DNA of 64,000 nucleotides, taken from NCBI GenBank assembly GCA_003130815.1, contig QFDA01000001.1, forward strand, positions 758,131 to 822,130, given 5' to 3'. Origin of the DNA: Bacteroidetes bacterium SCGC AAA795-G10. Lineage in GTDB: Bacteria; Bacteroidota; Bacteroidia; Flavobacteriales; Flavobacteriaceae. Every line of letters starts with the position of its first letter. The first letter of the stretch is position 1. The translations under genes and the position numbers were made by a program. Shown in pieces: positions 49,970 through 59,394 of this stretch. The notes under the pieces were generated by a model, which was not told the origin of the DNA, did no database searches, and worked only from the letters and a program-made list of their open reading frames with translations.

Positions 49970-50911
49970 TTATAAATCATTCACACTTTGTAGATACCGT
50001 TCAGCATCTAGAGCTGCCATACATCCTGTTCCAGCTGCCGTTACTGCCTGACGGTATTCTTTATCTTGAACATCTCCCGAGGCAAAAACACCCGGTATAT
50101 TAGTATGAGTAGTTTTGTTTCTAGTAATTAAATAACCTGATTCATCCATCTCTATTTGTCCTCTAAATAGGTCAGTGTTTGGTTTGTGACCTATGGCAAT
50201 AAATAAACCCGAAACTGAAATTTCTTCCTTAACATTTGTCTGATTATTCTTAATACGAACTCCTTCAACTACTTGGTCGCCTAAAACTTCTTCAATTTCT
50301 GAATTATACCTTAAATCAATATTAGCTGTTTTCAAAACTCGGTGTTGCATTGCTTTCGAGGCTCTCATCTTATTTTTTCTAACTAACATTGTAACTTTGG
50401 AACATATTTTTGCTAGGTAAGTAGCTTCTTCAGCAGCAGTATCTCCTCCGCCAACGATGGCAACCTCTTGGCCTTTAAAAAAAAATCCGTCACAAACGGC
50501 GCAGGCGGAAACACCACCGCCTCTTAGTCTTTGCTCGCTTGGAATTCCAAGATATTTTGCTGAAGCTCCTGTGCTTATTATTACAGTTTTTGTATTAATT
50601 TCAGTTCCGTCCTCAGTAAATGCTTTGTGTATTCCTCCTCGATTTTTTGAAAATTCAACTTTACTAATAAAACCATTATTGACTGTAGTTCCAAAGCGCT
50701 CGGCTTGCTTTTGTAAGTGAATCATCATGGTTGGCCCATCCACTCCTTCTGGATATCCAGGAAAATTATCAACCTCAGTTGTAGTAGTTAATTGACCTCC
50801 AGGTTCCATCCCAGTATAAACTACTGGCTCTAAGTCAGCACGGGCTGCGTATATAGCAGCAGTGTATCCCGCAGGACCACTTCCAATAATTAAAGTTTTT
50901 AGTACTTGCAT
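49970..50911 (-). CDS. trxB: Thioredoxin-disulfide reductase
   Basis: IIGSGPAGYTAAIYAARA, SACAVCDGFFFKGQEVAIVGGGDTAAEEA. Confidence 0.97.
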   Translation of the reverse strand: MQVLKTLIIGSGPAGYTAAIYAARADLEPVVYTGMEPGGQLTTTTEVDNFPGYPEGVDGPTMMIHLQKQAERFGTTVNNGFISKVEFSKNRGGIHKAFTEDGTEINTKTVIISTGASAKYLGIPSEQRLRGGGVSACAVCDGFFFKGQEVAIVGGGDTAAEEATYLAKICSKVTMLVRKNKMRASKAMQHRVLKTANIDLRYNSEIEEVLGDQVVEGVRIKNNQTNVKEEISVSGLFIAIGHKPNTDLFRGQIEMDESGYLITRNKTTHTNIPGVFASGDVQDKEYRQAVTAAGTGCMAALDAERYLQSVNDL

Positions 50912-50914
50912 TTA

Positions 50915-50930
50915 TTTGATTTAAATCAAA
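50915..50930. promoter_or_regulatory. 16-bp perfect palindrome TTTGATTTAAATCAAA (FNR-like TTGAT-N4-ATCAA) upstream of trxB
   Basis: Read directly in the trxB/DUF6503 divergent intergenic region. Confidence 0.5.
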
Positions 50931-50998
50931 AGTAAATTATATCTTTTATTTGTTTTCTTAATTTCTATTAGATTTATCAATAATTTATTAAAGTTTTT

Positions 50999-51730
50999 AT
51001 GAAACACAGATTTTTTTTATTGTGTACATTTCTCTTAAGTTGTTCTTCTGAATACTCAAAAGAAAAACAAATTATTGAAAAATCAGTGCAGGTATATGGA
51101 TGGAATCAAAAAGAATTTTCTATTGTTTTTGATTTTCGTGACTATAGATATAAGTTAACTCGCAAACCAGATTTTTTTTCTTATCAAAGGTCTACAGTTA
51201 AGAAAGGAGTTTTGGTTAGAGATGTAATGACTTCAAATTCAAAGCTAAAACGATATTTAGATGAAAATCCTTTTATACTTAGTGACAGTTTAACGGATAT
51301 TTATTCAAACTCGCTCAACTCAGTTATGTATTTTTTTCAGCTACCAAGACCGTTAAATGATCCAGCAGTAATTGCAAATTATAATGGTGAAAAAGCTATT
51401 TCAAATAAAGTTTATTGGACACTAAAGGTAAAATTTCAAGAAAAAGATGGCGGGAAAGATTTTCAAGATGAATTTCGTTATTGGATAGATCCAAAAAGTG
51501 GATATATAGACTATTTGGCATATAGTTATTTAACTGATGGTGGGGGCACAAGATTTCGTAAGGCAAAAAATGTAAGAGAAAATAATGGATTTATTTTCCA
51601 AGACTACACAAACTTTAGGCCAGTCAAAAAATTTACACCTTTGGATTCACTTCCAATACTTTATGAAAAAGGAAAATTAATTTTAGTTTCTGAAATTGAA
51701 AATAAAAATATTAAAGTACTTAACAGGTAG
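50999..51730 (+). CDS. DUF6503-like lipoprotein
   Basis: Lipoprotein signal LLSCSS; YWIDPKSGYIDYLAYSYLTDGGGTRFRKAKN. Confidence 0.7.
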   Translation: MKHRFFLLCTFLLSCSSEYSKEKQIIEKSVQVYGWNQKEFSIVFDFRDYRYKLTRKPDFFSYQRSTVKKGVLVRDVMTSNSKLKRYLDENPFILSDSLTDIYSNSLNSVMYFFQLPRPLNDPAVIANYNGEKAISNKVYWTLKVKFQEKDGGKDFQDEFRYWIDPKSGYIDYLAYSYLTDGGGTRFRKAKNVRENNGFIFQDYTNFRPVKKFTPLDSLPILYEKGKLILVSEIENKNIKVLNR

Positions 51731-51839
51731 AAGAGATGCCAATATTTATATATTATTTAATTTAATGAATTAAAAAAAATGAAATATAAAAGTTCTTACC
51801 GAACATAAACCTTAAATTTGAACTTGCAATAAATTTTTT

Positions 51840-53771
51840 ATGGTTGATCAAGAAAAAATAAAGATACTTGATTATAAGACTCCGGGAAGTTTTGAGGAAA
51901 CTCGTTACGAAAAACTTCATAGTGTTATTTTAGATAGTTCTACAGAAGGCTCAGTGGTTATAGCAAATTATATTGCTAATTTAATTCTGGAAAAACAGGG
52001 AAAAAACGAAAAATGTGTTTTAGGCCTTGCCACTGGTTCAAGCCCACTTAGTATTTACAAAGAGTTGATCCGCATGCATAAAGAAAATGGATTAAGTTTT
52101 CAAAATGTAATTACATTTAATCTTGATGAATATTATCCCATATCGAAAGATAGCAATCAAAGTTATTATTACTTTATGCATGATAATCTTTTCAATTATA
52201 TTGATATAAAGCCTGAAAATATAAACATTCCAAATGGAGAGATTGATCAAAAAGATCTTCGATCTCATTGTATTTCCTTTGAAAAGAAAATTAAAAAGTT
52301 AGGAGGGATTGACCTTCAAATTTTGGGTATTGGGAGAACTGGCCATATAGGTTTTAATGAACCAGGGTCGCATTTGAACTCACAAACTCGAACTATTACA
52401 CTGCATCATTTAACACGTTTTGATGCAAGCTCTTCATTTAAAGGAATAGAGAATGTTCCTAGAAAAGCGATAACCATGGGTATAAAATCCATTCTAGATG
52501 CTAAAAAAATTATTTTAATGGCATGGGGTAGTTATAAGGCTGAAATCATTCAAAAAGCAGTTGAAGGAGAAATATCAGAAAATATTCCTACTACATATTT
52601 ACAAAACCACAAGAATACAACTTTGATTTTAGATAATGAAGCTGCATCTGAATTAACAAGAATTAAATCACCGTGGCTAGTGAATAATCTAGATTGGAAT
52701 AATGAAAATCGTTTCAAAGCAATTGCTTGGCTCTGTAAAAAGACAAAAAAGTCAATATTGAAATTAACAGATGAAGATTATAATCAAAATGGAATGTCTG
52801 ATTTGTTGGCCCAATACGGCTCATCGTATGATTTGAATATAGAGATGTTTAATCGCTTGCAGCACACTATAACTGGTTGGCCTGGTGGTAAACCTAATGC
52901 AGACGATTCCAATCGTCCAGAAAGAAAGGAACCTAGGAAAAAAAGAGTTATTATTTTTAGTCCTCATCCTGATGATGATGTGATATCAATGGGAGGAACT
53001 TTTGATCGATTGGTCTCACAAGGCCACGAGGTTCATGTAGCTTATCAAACCTCAGGGAATATAGCTGTATCTGATCAGGATGCTTTAAAATTTATAGAAG
53101 TCAATAGCGATATTATGGGGGCTGATCACACTAAAACAATAAGTGATTTAAAAAATGCTATCCAAACTATCAATAATCAAAAACCTGCTCCTAAATCAAT
53201 ATGTAATTTAAAAGCTAGTATTAGGAAGCGTGAGTCACTTGCAGCAACCAGATATATTGGAATACCTGATAGTCACGTACATTTCATGAACCTTTCTTTT
53301 TATGAAACTGGTACTATTAAAAAAAATCCTTTCTCAAAAAAAGATATTGATGAGACAATTTCATTAATTGAATCCATAAAACCGCACCAAATATTCGCTG
53401 CTGGGGACCTTTCTGATCCGCATGGAACACATAGAGTATGTCTAAATATTATTTTCGAATCATTAAAACCTCTCAAAACAAAGAAGTTTATGAATGATTG
53501 TTGGGTTTGGTTATATAGAGGTGCTTGGCATGAATGGGACATTCATGAAATTGAAATGGCTGTTCCTATGAGTCCAGATCAAGTTTTGAGAAAAAGAAAA
53601 GCTATTTTTTACCATCAATCTCAAAAAGATGGTGTCATGTTTAAAGGAGACGACCATCGTGAATTTTGGGTACGAGCAGAAGAACGTAATGCCAACACTG
53701 CAAAAGATTACAAATCCTTAGGGCTTGCTGATTATGCTGCTATGGAAGCTTTTAAAAGGTATTTTTTTTAG
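51840..53771 (+). CDS. nagB: Glucosamine-6-phosphate deaminase fused to a PIG-L/LmbE-type deacetylase-like domain
   Basis: LGLATGSSPLSIYKEL, FNLDEYYP, LGIGRTGHIGFNEPG; C-terminal FSPHPDDDVISMGGT. Confidence 0.93.
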   Translation: MVDQEKIKILDYKTPGSFEETRYEKLHSVILDSSTEGSVVIANYIANLILEKQGKNEKCVLGLATGSSPLSIYKELIRMHKENGLSFQNVITFNLDEYYPISKDSNQSYYYFMHDNLFNYIDIKPENINIPNGEIDQKDLRSHCISFEKKIKKLGGIDLQILGIGRTGHIGFNEPGSHLNSQTRTITLHHLTRFDASSSFKGIENVPRKAITMGIKSILDAKKIILMAWGSYKAEIIQKAVEGEISENIPTTYLQNHKNTTLILDNEAASELTRIKSPWLVNNLDWNNENRFKAIAWLCKKTKKSILKLTDEDYNQNGMSDLLAQYGSSYDLNIEMFNRLQHTITGWPGGKPNADDSNRPERKEPRKKRVIIFSPHPDDDVISMGGTFDRLVSQGHEVHVAYQTSGNIAVSDQDALKFIEVNSDIMGADHTKTISDLKNAIQTINNQKPAPKSICNLKASIRKRESLAATRYIGIPDSHVHFMNLSFYETGTIKKNPFSKKDIDETISLIESIKPHQIFAAGDLSDPHGTHRVCLNIIFESLKPLKTKKFMNDCWVWLYRGAWHEWDIHEIEMAVPMSPDQVLRKRKAIFYHQSQKDGVMFKGDDHREFWVRAEERNANTAKDYKSLGLADYAAMEAFKRYFF

Positions 53772-53827
53772 ATAGCCTTATTTTCTTATTCTATTTTATT
53801 TGTACTTTGGATTAAAATCCAATTAAC

Positions 53828-55426
53828 ATGAGACAACTCATTTCAAAATCAGTGAAGCTTTTCCTATTTATTATTGTTTTCCAATTAACGACAGCTAATG
53901 CTCAAAAAAGCTTTTCAAAAAACCAAATTCAAAAATTAAAAAACCAAACAGTAAACTTGGTTCAATCAAAACATAAAATGACTCAAGTTATGATTGATAA
54001 AGTCTTTAGTTTTGCTGAATTAGGCCATCAAGAATATGAAACTTCTAAATACTTATCATCAATTCTTGAATCATCAGGATTTAAAATTGAATATGGAATT
54101 TCAGGAATTCCAACAGCTTGGATGGCAAAATGGAGCAATGGTAAGGGGCCTGTAATTGCTCTTGGAAGTGATGTAGATTGTATTCCCAAGGCCTCTCAAT
54201 ATCCTGGAGTAGCTTACCATAAGCCTATGGTCGAGGGAGCTCCTGGCCATGGAGAAGGACATAATTCAGGATTACCAGTCATTATAACATCTGCATTAGT
54301 TGTTCAAAAGCAAATGAAAGAAAATAATTTAGGCGGTACACTTGTTGTTTGGCCAGGTATTGCTGAAGAGCAACTAGCCTCAAAAGCTTGGTATGTAAAA
54401 GATGGATACTTCAATGATATAGACATGTGTATTTTTACACATGTTGGGAGTAACTTAGATGTCTCATACGGTCCTTCAACTGGAACTGGACTTGTATCGG
54501 TAGAATATACCTTCTTTGGAGAAGCTGCACATTCTGCTGGAGCTCCTTGGAGAGGAAGAAGCGCACTAGATGCAGCTGAGTTAATGAACATTGGATGGAA
54601 TTATAAAAGAGAGCATCTGCATCCATTAAGAAGATCTCATTCGATTTTTACAGATGCTGGTGATCAGCCAAATGTTGTTCCATCGAAAGCGTCTATATGG
54701 TATTTTCTAAGAGACATTACCTCCGAGGGTATTTTAGATATGTATAACGATGCGAATAATATTTCAAAAGGAGCAGCATTAATGACCGACACTGAGGTAA
54801 CTTCTAGAATAATTGGCGCAGCTTCACCAAGGCATTTCAATAAAGTTATTGCTGAGACAATGTATAAGAATATATTAGAAGTAGGATTACCAAAGTGGTC
54901 TGAAGAAGATCAAAAACTTGCAAAAGCAGTTCAAAAAGAGGTTAATTCAGAAATTACAAGTGGTTTAGCTGTTAATGTTTCACCAATTGGTAAACCTCGA
55001 GAGGAACCTAAAAGTGGAGGTTCAGACGATATTGGAGATATTTCATGGACGATTCCTACGGTAACGCTTCGTTTTCCATCAAACATTCCTGGACTCCAGG
55101 GGCACCATTGGTCTAACGCGATAACAATGGCTACACCAATAGCACACAAAGGAGGAACGGCTGGTGCGAAAGTTGTAGCTATGACAATTATAGATTTTTT
55201 GACAAATCCAATATTATTGAATAAAGCGAATGACTACTTCAACAATGTTCAAAAAAAGAATGGAAAATATATAAACTTTATACCAGATAATTCACCTCCA
55301 CCAATCTACCTAAACAAGGAAATTCAAGGTGAGTTTAGAGAAGAGCTGGAAAAGTTTTATTATGACGAAACTAAGTATGACACTTATTTGGAACAGTTAG
55401 GGGTTAAGTACCCAACTTTAAAGTAG
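53828..55426 (+). CDS. M20-family amidohydrolase (AbgB-like), secreted
   Basis: Signal peptide; ELGHQEYETSKYL, GEGHNSGLPVIITSALV, FFGEAAHSAGAPWRGRSALDAAELM. Confidence 0.88.
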   Translation: MRQLISKSVKLFLFIIVFQLTTANAQKSFSKNQIQKLKNQTVNLVQSKHKMTQVMIDKVFSFAELGHQEYETSKYLSSILESSGFKIEYGISGIPTAWMAKWSNGKGPVIALGSDVDCIPKASQYPGVAYHKPMVEGAPGHGEGHNSGLPVIITSALVVQKQMKENNLGGTLVVWPGIAEEQLASKAWYVKDGYFNDIDMCIFTHVGSNLDVSYGPSTGTGLVSVEYTFFGEAAHSAGAPWRGRSALDAAELMNIGWNYKREHLHPLRRSHSIFTDAGDQPNVVPSKASIWYFLRDITSEGILDMYNDANNISKGAALMTDTEVTSRIIGAASPRHFNKVIAETMYKNILEVGLPKWSEEDQKLAKAVQKEVNSEITSGLAVNVSPIGKPREEPKSGGSDDIGDISWTIPTVTLRFPSNIPGLQGHHWSNAITMATPIAHKGGTAGAKVVAMTIIDFLTNPILLNKANDYFNNVQKKNGKYINFIPDNSPPPIYLNKEIQGEFREELEKFYYDETKYDTYLEQLGVKYPTLK

Positions 55427-55435
55427 TGATTTGTT

Positions 55436-55882
55436 ATGAAAATATTTTCAGCTATATTTTTTTTTATATCTATAAACACTATAGTTTTTTCTCAACAAAA
55501 ACTTGAAGCAAAGGATTCACTTGCAATTATCGATATACTTAATAAACAAGAAAAGGATTGGAATAGAGGAGATATAGATGAATTTATGAAGGGTTATTTA
55601 AAATCTGATAAACTTGTTTTTTCAGGATCAAGTGGGCCAATCTACGGATGGAAAGCAACTCTAGATCGCTACAAGAAAACTTATTCAGATAAAGAAAAAA
55701 TGGGAAAGTTAAAGTTTGAGATTTTAAATGTTATTGCTTTAAGTCCAAAAGTTATTCAATTACAAGGTAAGTTTAATTTAACTAGATCCATTGGAGATGC
55801 TTTTGGTTATTTTACCCTTAATTGGATAAAGGTTAAAAACCGGTGGTATATAATCTCAGACCACACGTCTGGCTCAAATTAA
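55436..55882 (+). CDS. NTF2-like/DUF4440-type secreted protein
   Basis: Signal peptide, KQEKDWNRGDIDEFMKGYLKSDKLVFSGSSGPIYGWKATLDRYKKTY. Confidence 0.8.
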   Translation: MKIFSAIFFFISINTIVFSQQKLEAKDSLAIIDILNKQEKDWNRGDIDEFMKGYLKSDKLVFSGSSGPIYGWKATLDRYKKTYSDKEKMGKLKFEILNVIALSPKVIQLQGKFNLTRSIGDAFGYFTLNWIKVKNRWYIISDHTSGSN

Positions 55883-55886
55883 TAAG

Positions 55887-57326
55887 ATGCAAAAAAAAAT
55901 AGGCTTTATTCTAGGGCCTTTAACATTTATAATTTTAATGTTAATTGGTCCTTTTGAAGGTTTATCTCAACCTGCACATTCAATTTTATCATCAACACTT
56001 TGGATAGCAATCTGGTGGATTACAGAGGCTATTCCCATTGCAGCAACTGCTTTAATTCCCATAGTTCTTTTTCCTCTCTCAGGTGGGTTAGATTTATCAG
56101 CTACAACAGCATCCTATGGACACAAATTCGTTTTTCTGTATTTAGGAGGATTTTTAATTGCAATCGGTATTGAAAAGTGGAACTTACATAAAAGGATTGC
56201 AATTAACATAATTTCCTTTATTGGAGTTGACGCACAAAGAGTGATACTTGGTTTTATGATAGCTACTGCATTTTTATCAATGTGGATTTCAAATACGGCT
56301 ACTTCAGTTATGATGCTTCCAATAGGAATAGCAATTATAAAGCAATTAAGTGAAAACAAAACTTTTGGAAAGGCATTAATGCTAGGCATAGCCTATAGTG
56401 CATCAATAGGCGGGGTAGCCACTTTGATTGGCACTCCCCCTAATTTAGTTTTAGCAGGAGTTATTTCTGAAATCTATGGGTATGAAATCACTTTTTCACA
56501 ATGGTTTTTGTTTGGATTTCCAATTTCAATTATACTTTTATTTTTTTGTTGGATTTATTTGACAAGAGTGGCATATAAATTTGAAAGTAACAGTTTCCCT
56601 GGAGGAAAAACAGAAATTAAAAGACTAAAAAAAGAGTTAGGTCCTATGTCTTATGAAGAGAAATTAGTTGCAACTATTTTTACTCTAGCAGGTTTGTGTT
56701 GGATTAGTAGATCATTTTTCTTGCAGAAAATTTTACCATCATTAGACGATACTATCATAGCAATAAGCTTTGGTCTGTTATTATTCATTTTACCATCAAA
56801 ACAAAAAAGTAATGCATTACTAAGTTGGAGAGATACTATTAATTTACCATGGGGAATTATAATTCTTTTTGGAGGAGGAATGGCACTAGCAAGAGCATTT
56901 GAAACCAGCGGTTTGGCTTTGTGGCTTGGAGAGCTAATGACCTCATTTAGCGTTTTACCTCTGTTTTTACTTATTCTTTTATTAATTGCGGCAGTAAATT
57001 TTTTAACTGAAATAACTTCAAATTTGGCTACAACTGCAATGCTTTTGCCTGTATTAGCTCCTTTAGCTTTAGAGATCAATATTCATCCTTTTGGACTAAT
57101 GGTTGGGGCTGCTGTTGCAGCTTCTTGCGCATTCATGCTTCCAGTAGCTACACCACCAAATGCAGTTGTTTTTGGTTCGGGATATTTAAAAATTCAAGAT
57201 ATGGTTACACGAGGTGTTATTATGAACATATTTTCAATTATTTTAATTTCACTAATGGTATATCTAATATTACCTATTGTTTGGGGTATAGAATTATCCT
57301 ATTTTCCAGATATACTAAAACCTTAA
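55887..57326 (+). CDS. DASS/SLC13-family sodium:anion symporter
   Basis: IWWITEAIPIAATALIPIVLFPLSG, SNTATSVMMLPIG, GGVATLIGTPPNLV, PVATPPNAVVFGSG. Confidence 0.93.
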   Translation: MQKKIGFILGPLTFIILMLIGPFEGLSQPAHSILSSTLWIAIWWITEAIPIAATALIPIVLFPLSGGLDLSATTASYGHKFVFLYLGGFLIAIGIEKWNLHKRIAINIISFIGVDAQRVILGFMIATAFLSMWISNTATSVMMLPIGIAIIKQLSENKTFGKALMLGIAYSASIGGVATLIGTPPNLVLAGVISEIYGYEITFSQWFLFGFPISIILLFFCWIYLTRVAYKFESNSFPGGKTEIKRLKKELGPMSYEEKLVATIFTLAGLCWISRSFFLQKILPSLDDTIIAISFGLLLFILPSKQKSNALLSWRDTINLPWGIIILFGGGMALARAFETSGLALWLGELMTSFSVLPLFLLILLLIAAVNFLTEITSNLATTAMLLPVLAPLALEINIHPFGLMVGAAVAASCAFMLPVATPPNAVVFGSGYLKIQDMVTRGVIMNIFSIILISLMVYLILPIVWGIELSYFPDILKP

Positions 57327-57363
57327 TTAAATTTCTAGGTTTAAACTTTTCAGAATCAATTAC

Positions 57364-58050
57364 CTATTCAACTGTAAAGTCAAAGTATTTATTTGGGTAG
57401 GGTTCATTGATTAAAGTAAAATGCCACCATTCTTTTTCATAGGGTTTAAATCCAAATGTTGTCATTACATCTCGAAGTTTTTTTCGATTTTGTTTTTGAT
57501 TTTTATTAAGATCTTCAAATCCATAATTTGAAAGATCTCCAAAAAAATCCCAACTCCCTCCCATATCTAATTTTTTACCTCTGCATTCTCTAGATAAACA
57601 AACTAAGGTTAAATCAACAGTACTTCCCCTGCTATGTCCACTTTTACTTGCTATGAACCCTAACTCGAATAACTTGTCTTTAGGTAAATAAGGATAATAT
57701 TTTGATTTTTTTATTGTGTCATTTTTTACTCTAGACCAAGTGATGAAATTATTTACTGCACGTTGAGGTCTATAAGCATCATAGATTTTTAGACCTAGAC
57801 CTTGGGAATTTAATTTTTTTTGAACTCGCTTTAAAGCTTTAGCTAATTCTAAAGTCCCTATCGCTTTCTGTCCACTCTTATAGCCTTCGACTTTTTTACC
57901 CAAGAAATTATCATCCTTAGAATAGCGAAGGTCAACTATCAAATTTGGAATTTCATCTTCTAAGAATACGAATCCTTCTGGAAGTGTTTGGCCACTTAAA
58001 TGAATAAATGACATAGATATAATTAATACAACATTAATTCTGAACAGCAT
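57364..58050 (-). CDS. VanX-like D-alanyl-D-alanine dipeptidase (M15D)
   Basis: VDLRYSKDDNFLG, IYDAYRPQRAVNNF, SGHSRGSTVDLTL, EKEWWHFTL. Confidence 0.92.
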   Translation of the reverse strand: MLFRINVVLIISMSFIHLSGQTLPEGFVFLEDEIPNLIVDLRYSKDDNFLGKKVEGYKSGQKAIGTLELAKALKRVQKKLNSQGLGLKIYDAYRPQRAVNNFITWSRVKNDTIKKSKYYPYLPKDKLFELGFIASKSGHSRGSTVDLTLVCLSRECRGKKLDMGGSWDFFGDLSNYGFEDLNKNQKQNRKKLRDVMTTFGFKPYEKEWWHFTLINEPYPNKYFDFTVE

Positions 58051-59302
58051 AATCTAGTATTGATGATCTAATATTTAAATTATATATTCCTCTTTGAGTT
58101 CTATATGGATATACTCTATTAGTTAAAAGAATAAGAAAAAATTTATTTGTAGGATCAACCCAAACCATTGTTCCAGTATAACCAGAATGGCCAAAGCTTT
58201 CAGGACTAACCATTGTGGATGGGTATCGCTCCTTGTCATATTCTACAGAAGGTTTATTAAATCCAAGACCTCTTGGGTTAGCTCCATTCGGGTAGGTCCT
58301 TTTTGTAAAAATCGAAATAGTTTCAGCATTTAAATAACGTTTTTCATCATAGAGCCCATCTTGCATTAGCATCTTGGCTAAAGGGAAAATGGATTTAGTA
58401 TTAGCAAAAAGACCTGCATTTCCAGATATTCCACCCATAAGGGATGCAGCTTCATCATGAACCCACCCGTGAACAAGTTGTTTTCTGAAAACACTATCTT
58501 TTTCTGTGGGAACTATCTCAATTTTTGAAAACTTTTGAGTTGGTAAAAAAGTTATTCGGTTTAATCCCATAGGTTCAAAAAAATGATAATCTAAAAATCT
58601 AGGAAATGATAAGCCACTTAATTTTTTTACAAGTGCTGGTATAAAAAAATAGATCAATCCAGAATAAACCATTTTACCTTGATCTGTAATATTTGTTTTT
58701 TTGATTCTCCTAAAAATTTTATTTTGATAATCTTTATGAACGAATAAACAGTCAATAACTTGATCCGGAAAATCAGAACTTTTCAAGTGAGAAAGAGTTT
58801 TTTTTCTAAATCTTCCATTTTTTTTATAAACTAAATTTTGATGAGTTAAATATGGAATCCAACCGGCACTATGACTCAAAATTTGTTTTAGACTGTGATT
58901 TTTTTTATTACTTCTTTTAAGCAAAGGCAACAAATTTGAAAATGGAGCTTCTAAGTCAATGTTATAGAGTTCATAGAGTTTCATTAAAGCGAGTGTACTT
59001 GCTAAAATTTTTGTAACTGACGCTAAATCGTAAAGATCATTTGATTTAACGGGGATCAAAGAATCATATGTATGATGCCCATAAGATTTACTGATAAGAA
59101 TAGAATCTCTTTTATAAATTAATATCTGAGCACCTGGGAATGCCATTTTCCGAATTCCATCATTGATGATACTATCAATTTTTTGATCAAAAGATGATTC
59201 TATATTTTTTTCATATTCTTGAGAGAAACATAATATATAAGTAAACAAGAAAAAACTACAAATTAAAACTCCTCGAGTCATCATAATCTTTGGTTTAGAC
59301 AT
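58034..59302 (-). CDS. Serine hydrolase, beta-lactamase/class C PBP family
   Basis: DLASVTKILASTLALMKLYE (SxxK), VHDEAASLMGGISGNAGLFA, FGHSGYTGTMVWVDP. Confidence 0.9.
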   Translation of the reverse strand: MSKPKIMMTRGVLICSFFLFTYILCFSQEYEKNIESSFDQKIDSIINDGIRKMAFPGAQILIYKRDSILISKSYGHHTYDSLIPVKSNDLYDLASVTKILASTLALMKLYELYNIDLEAPFSNLLPLLKRSNKKNHSLKQILSHSAGWIPYLTHQNLVYKKNGRFRKKTLSHLKSSDFPDQVIDCLFVHKDYQNKIFRRIKKTNITDQGKMVYSGLIYFFIPALVKKLSGLSFPRFLDYHFFEPMGLNRITFLPTQKFSKIEIVPTEKDSVFRKQLVHGWVHDEAASLMGGISGNAGLFANTKSIFPLAKMLMQDGLYDEKRYLNAETISIFTKRTYPNGANPRGLGFNKPSVEYDKERYPSTMVSPESFGHSGYTGTMVWVDPTNKFFLILLTNRVYPYRTQRGIYNLNIRSSILDYAVQN

Positions 59303-59394
59303 AAAATTATGAATCTATTCATTTTAATCAATTAAATAAATCTCCATATCTTTAATTTAAATACTAATACCTTTTTTTCAAGACTTGGCTATTT

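Noticed and set aside
56651-57079. Minus-strand 142-aa ORF inside the DASS transporter gene
   Set aside because: Shadow ORF opposite a well-supported transporter CDS.
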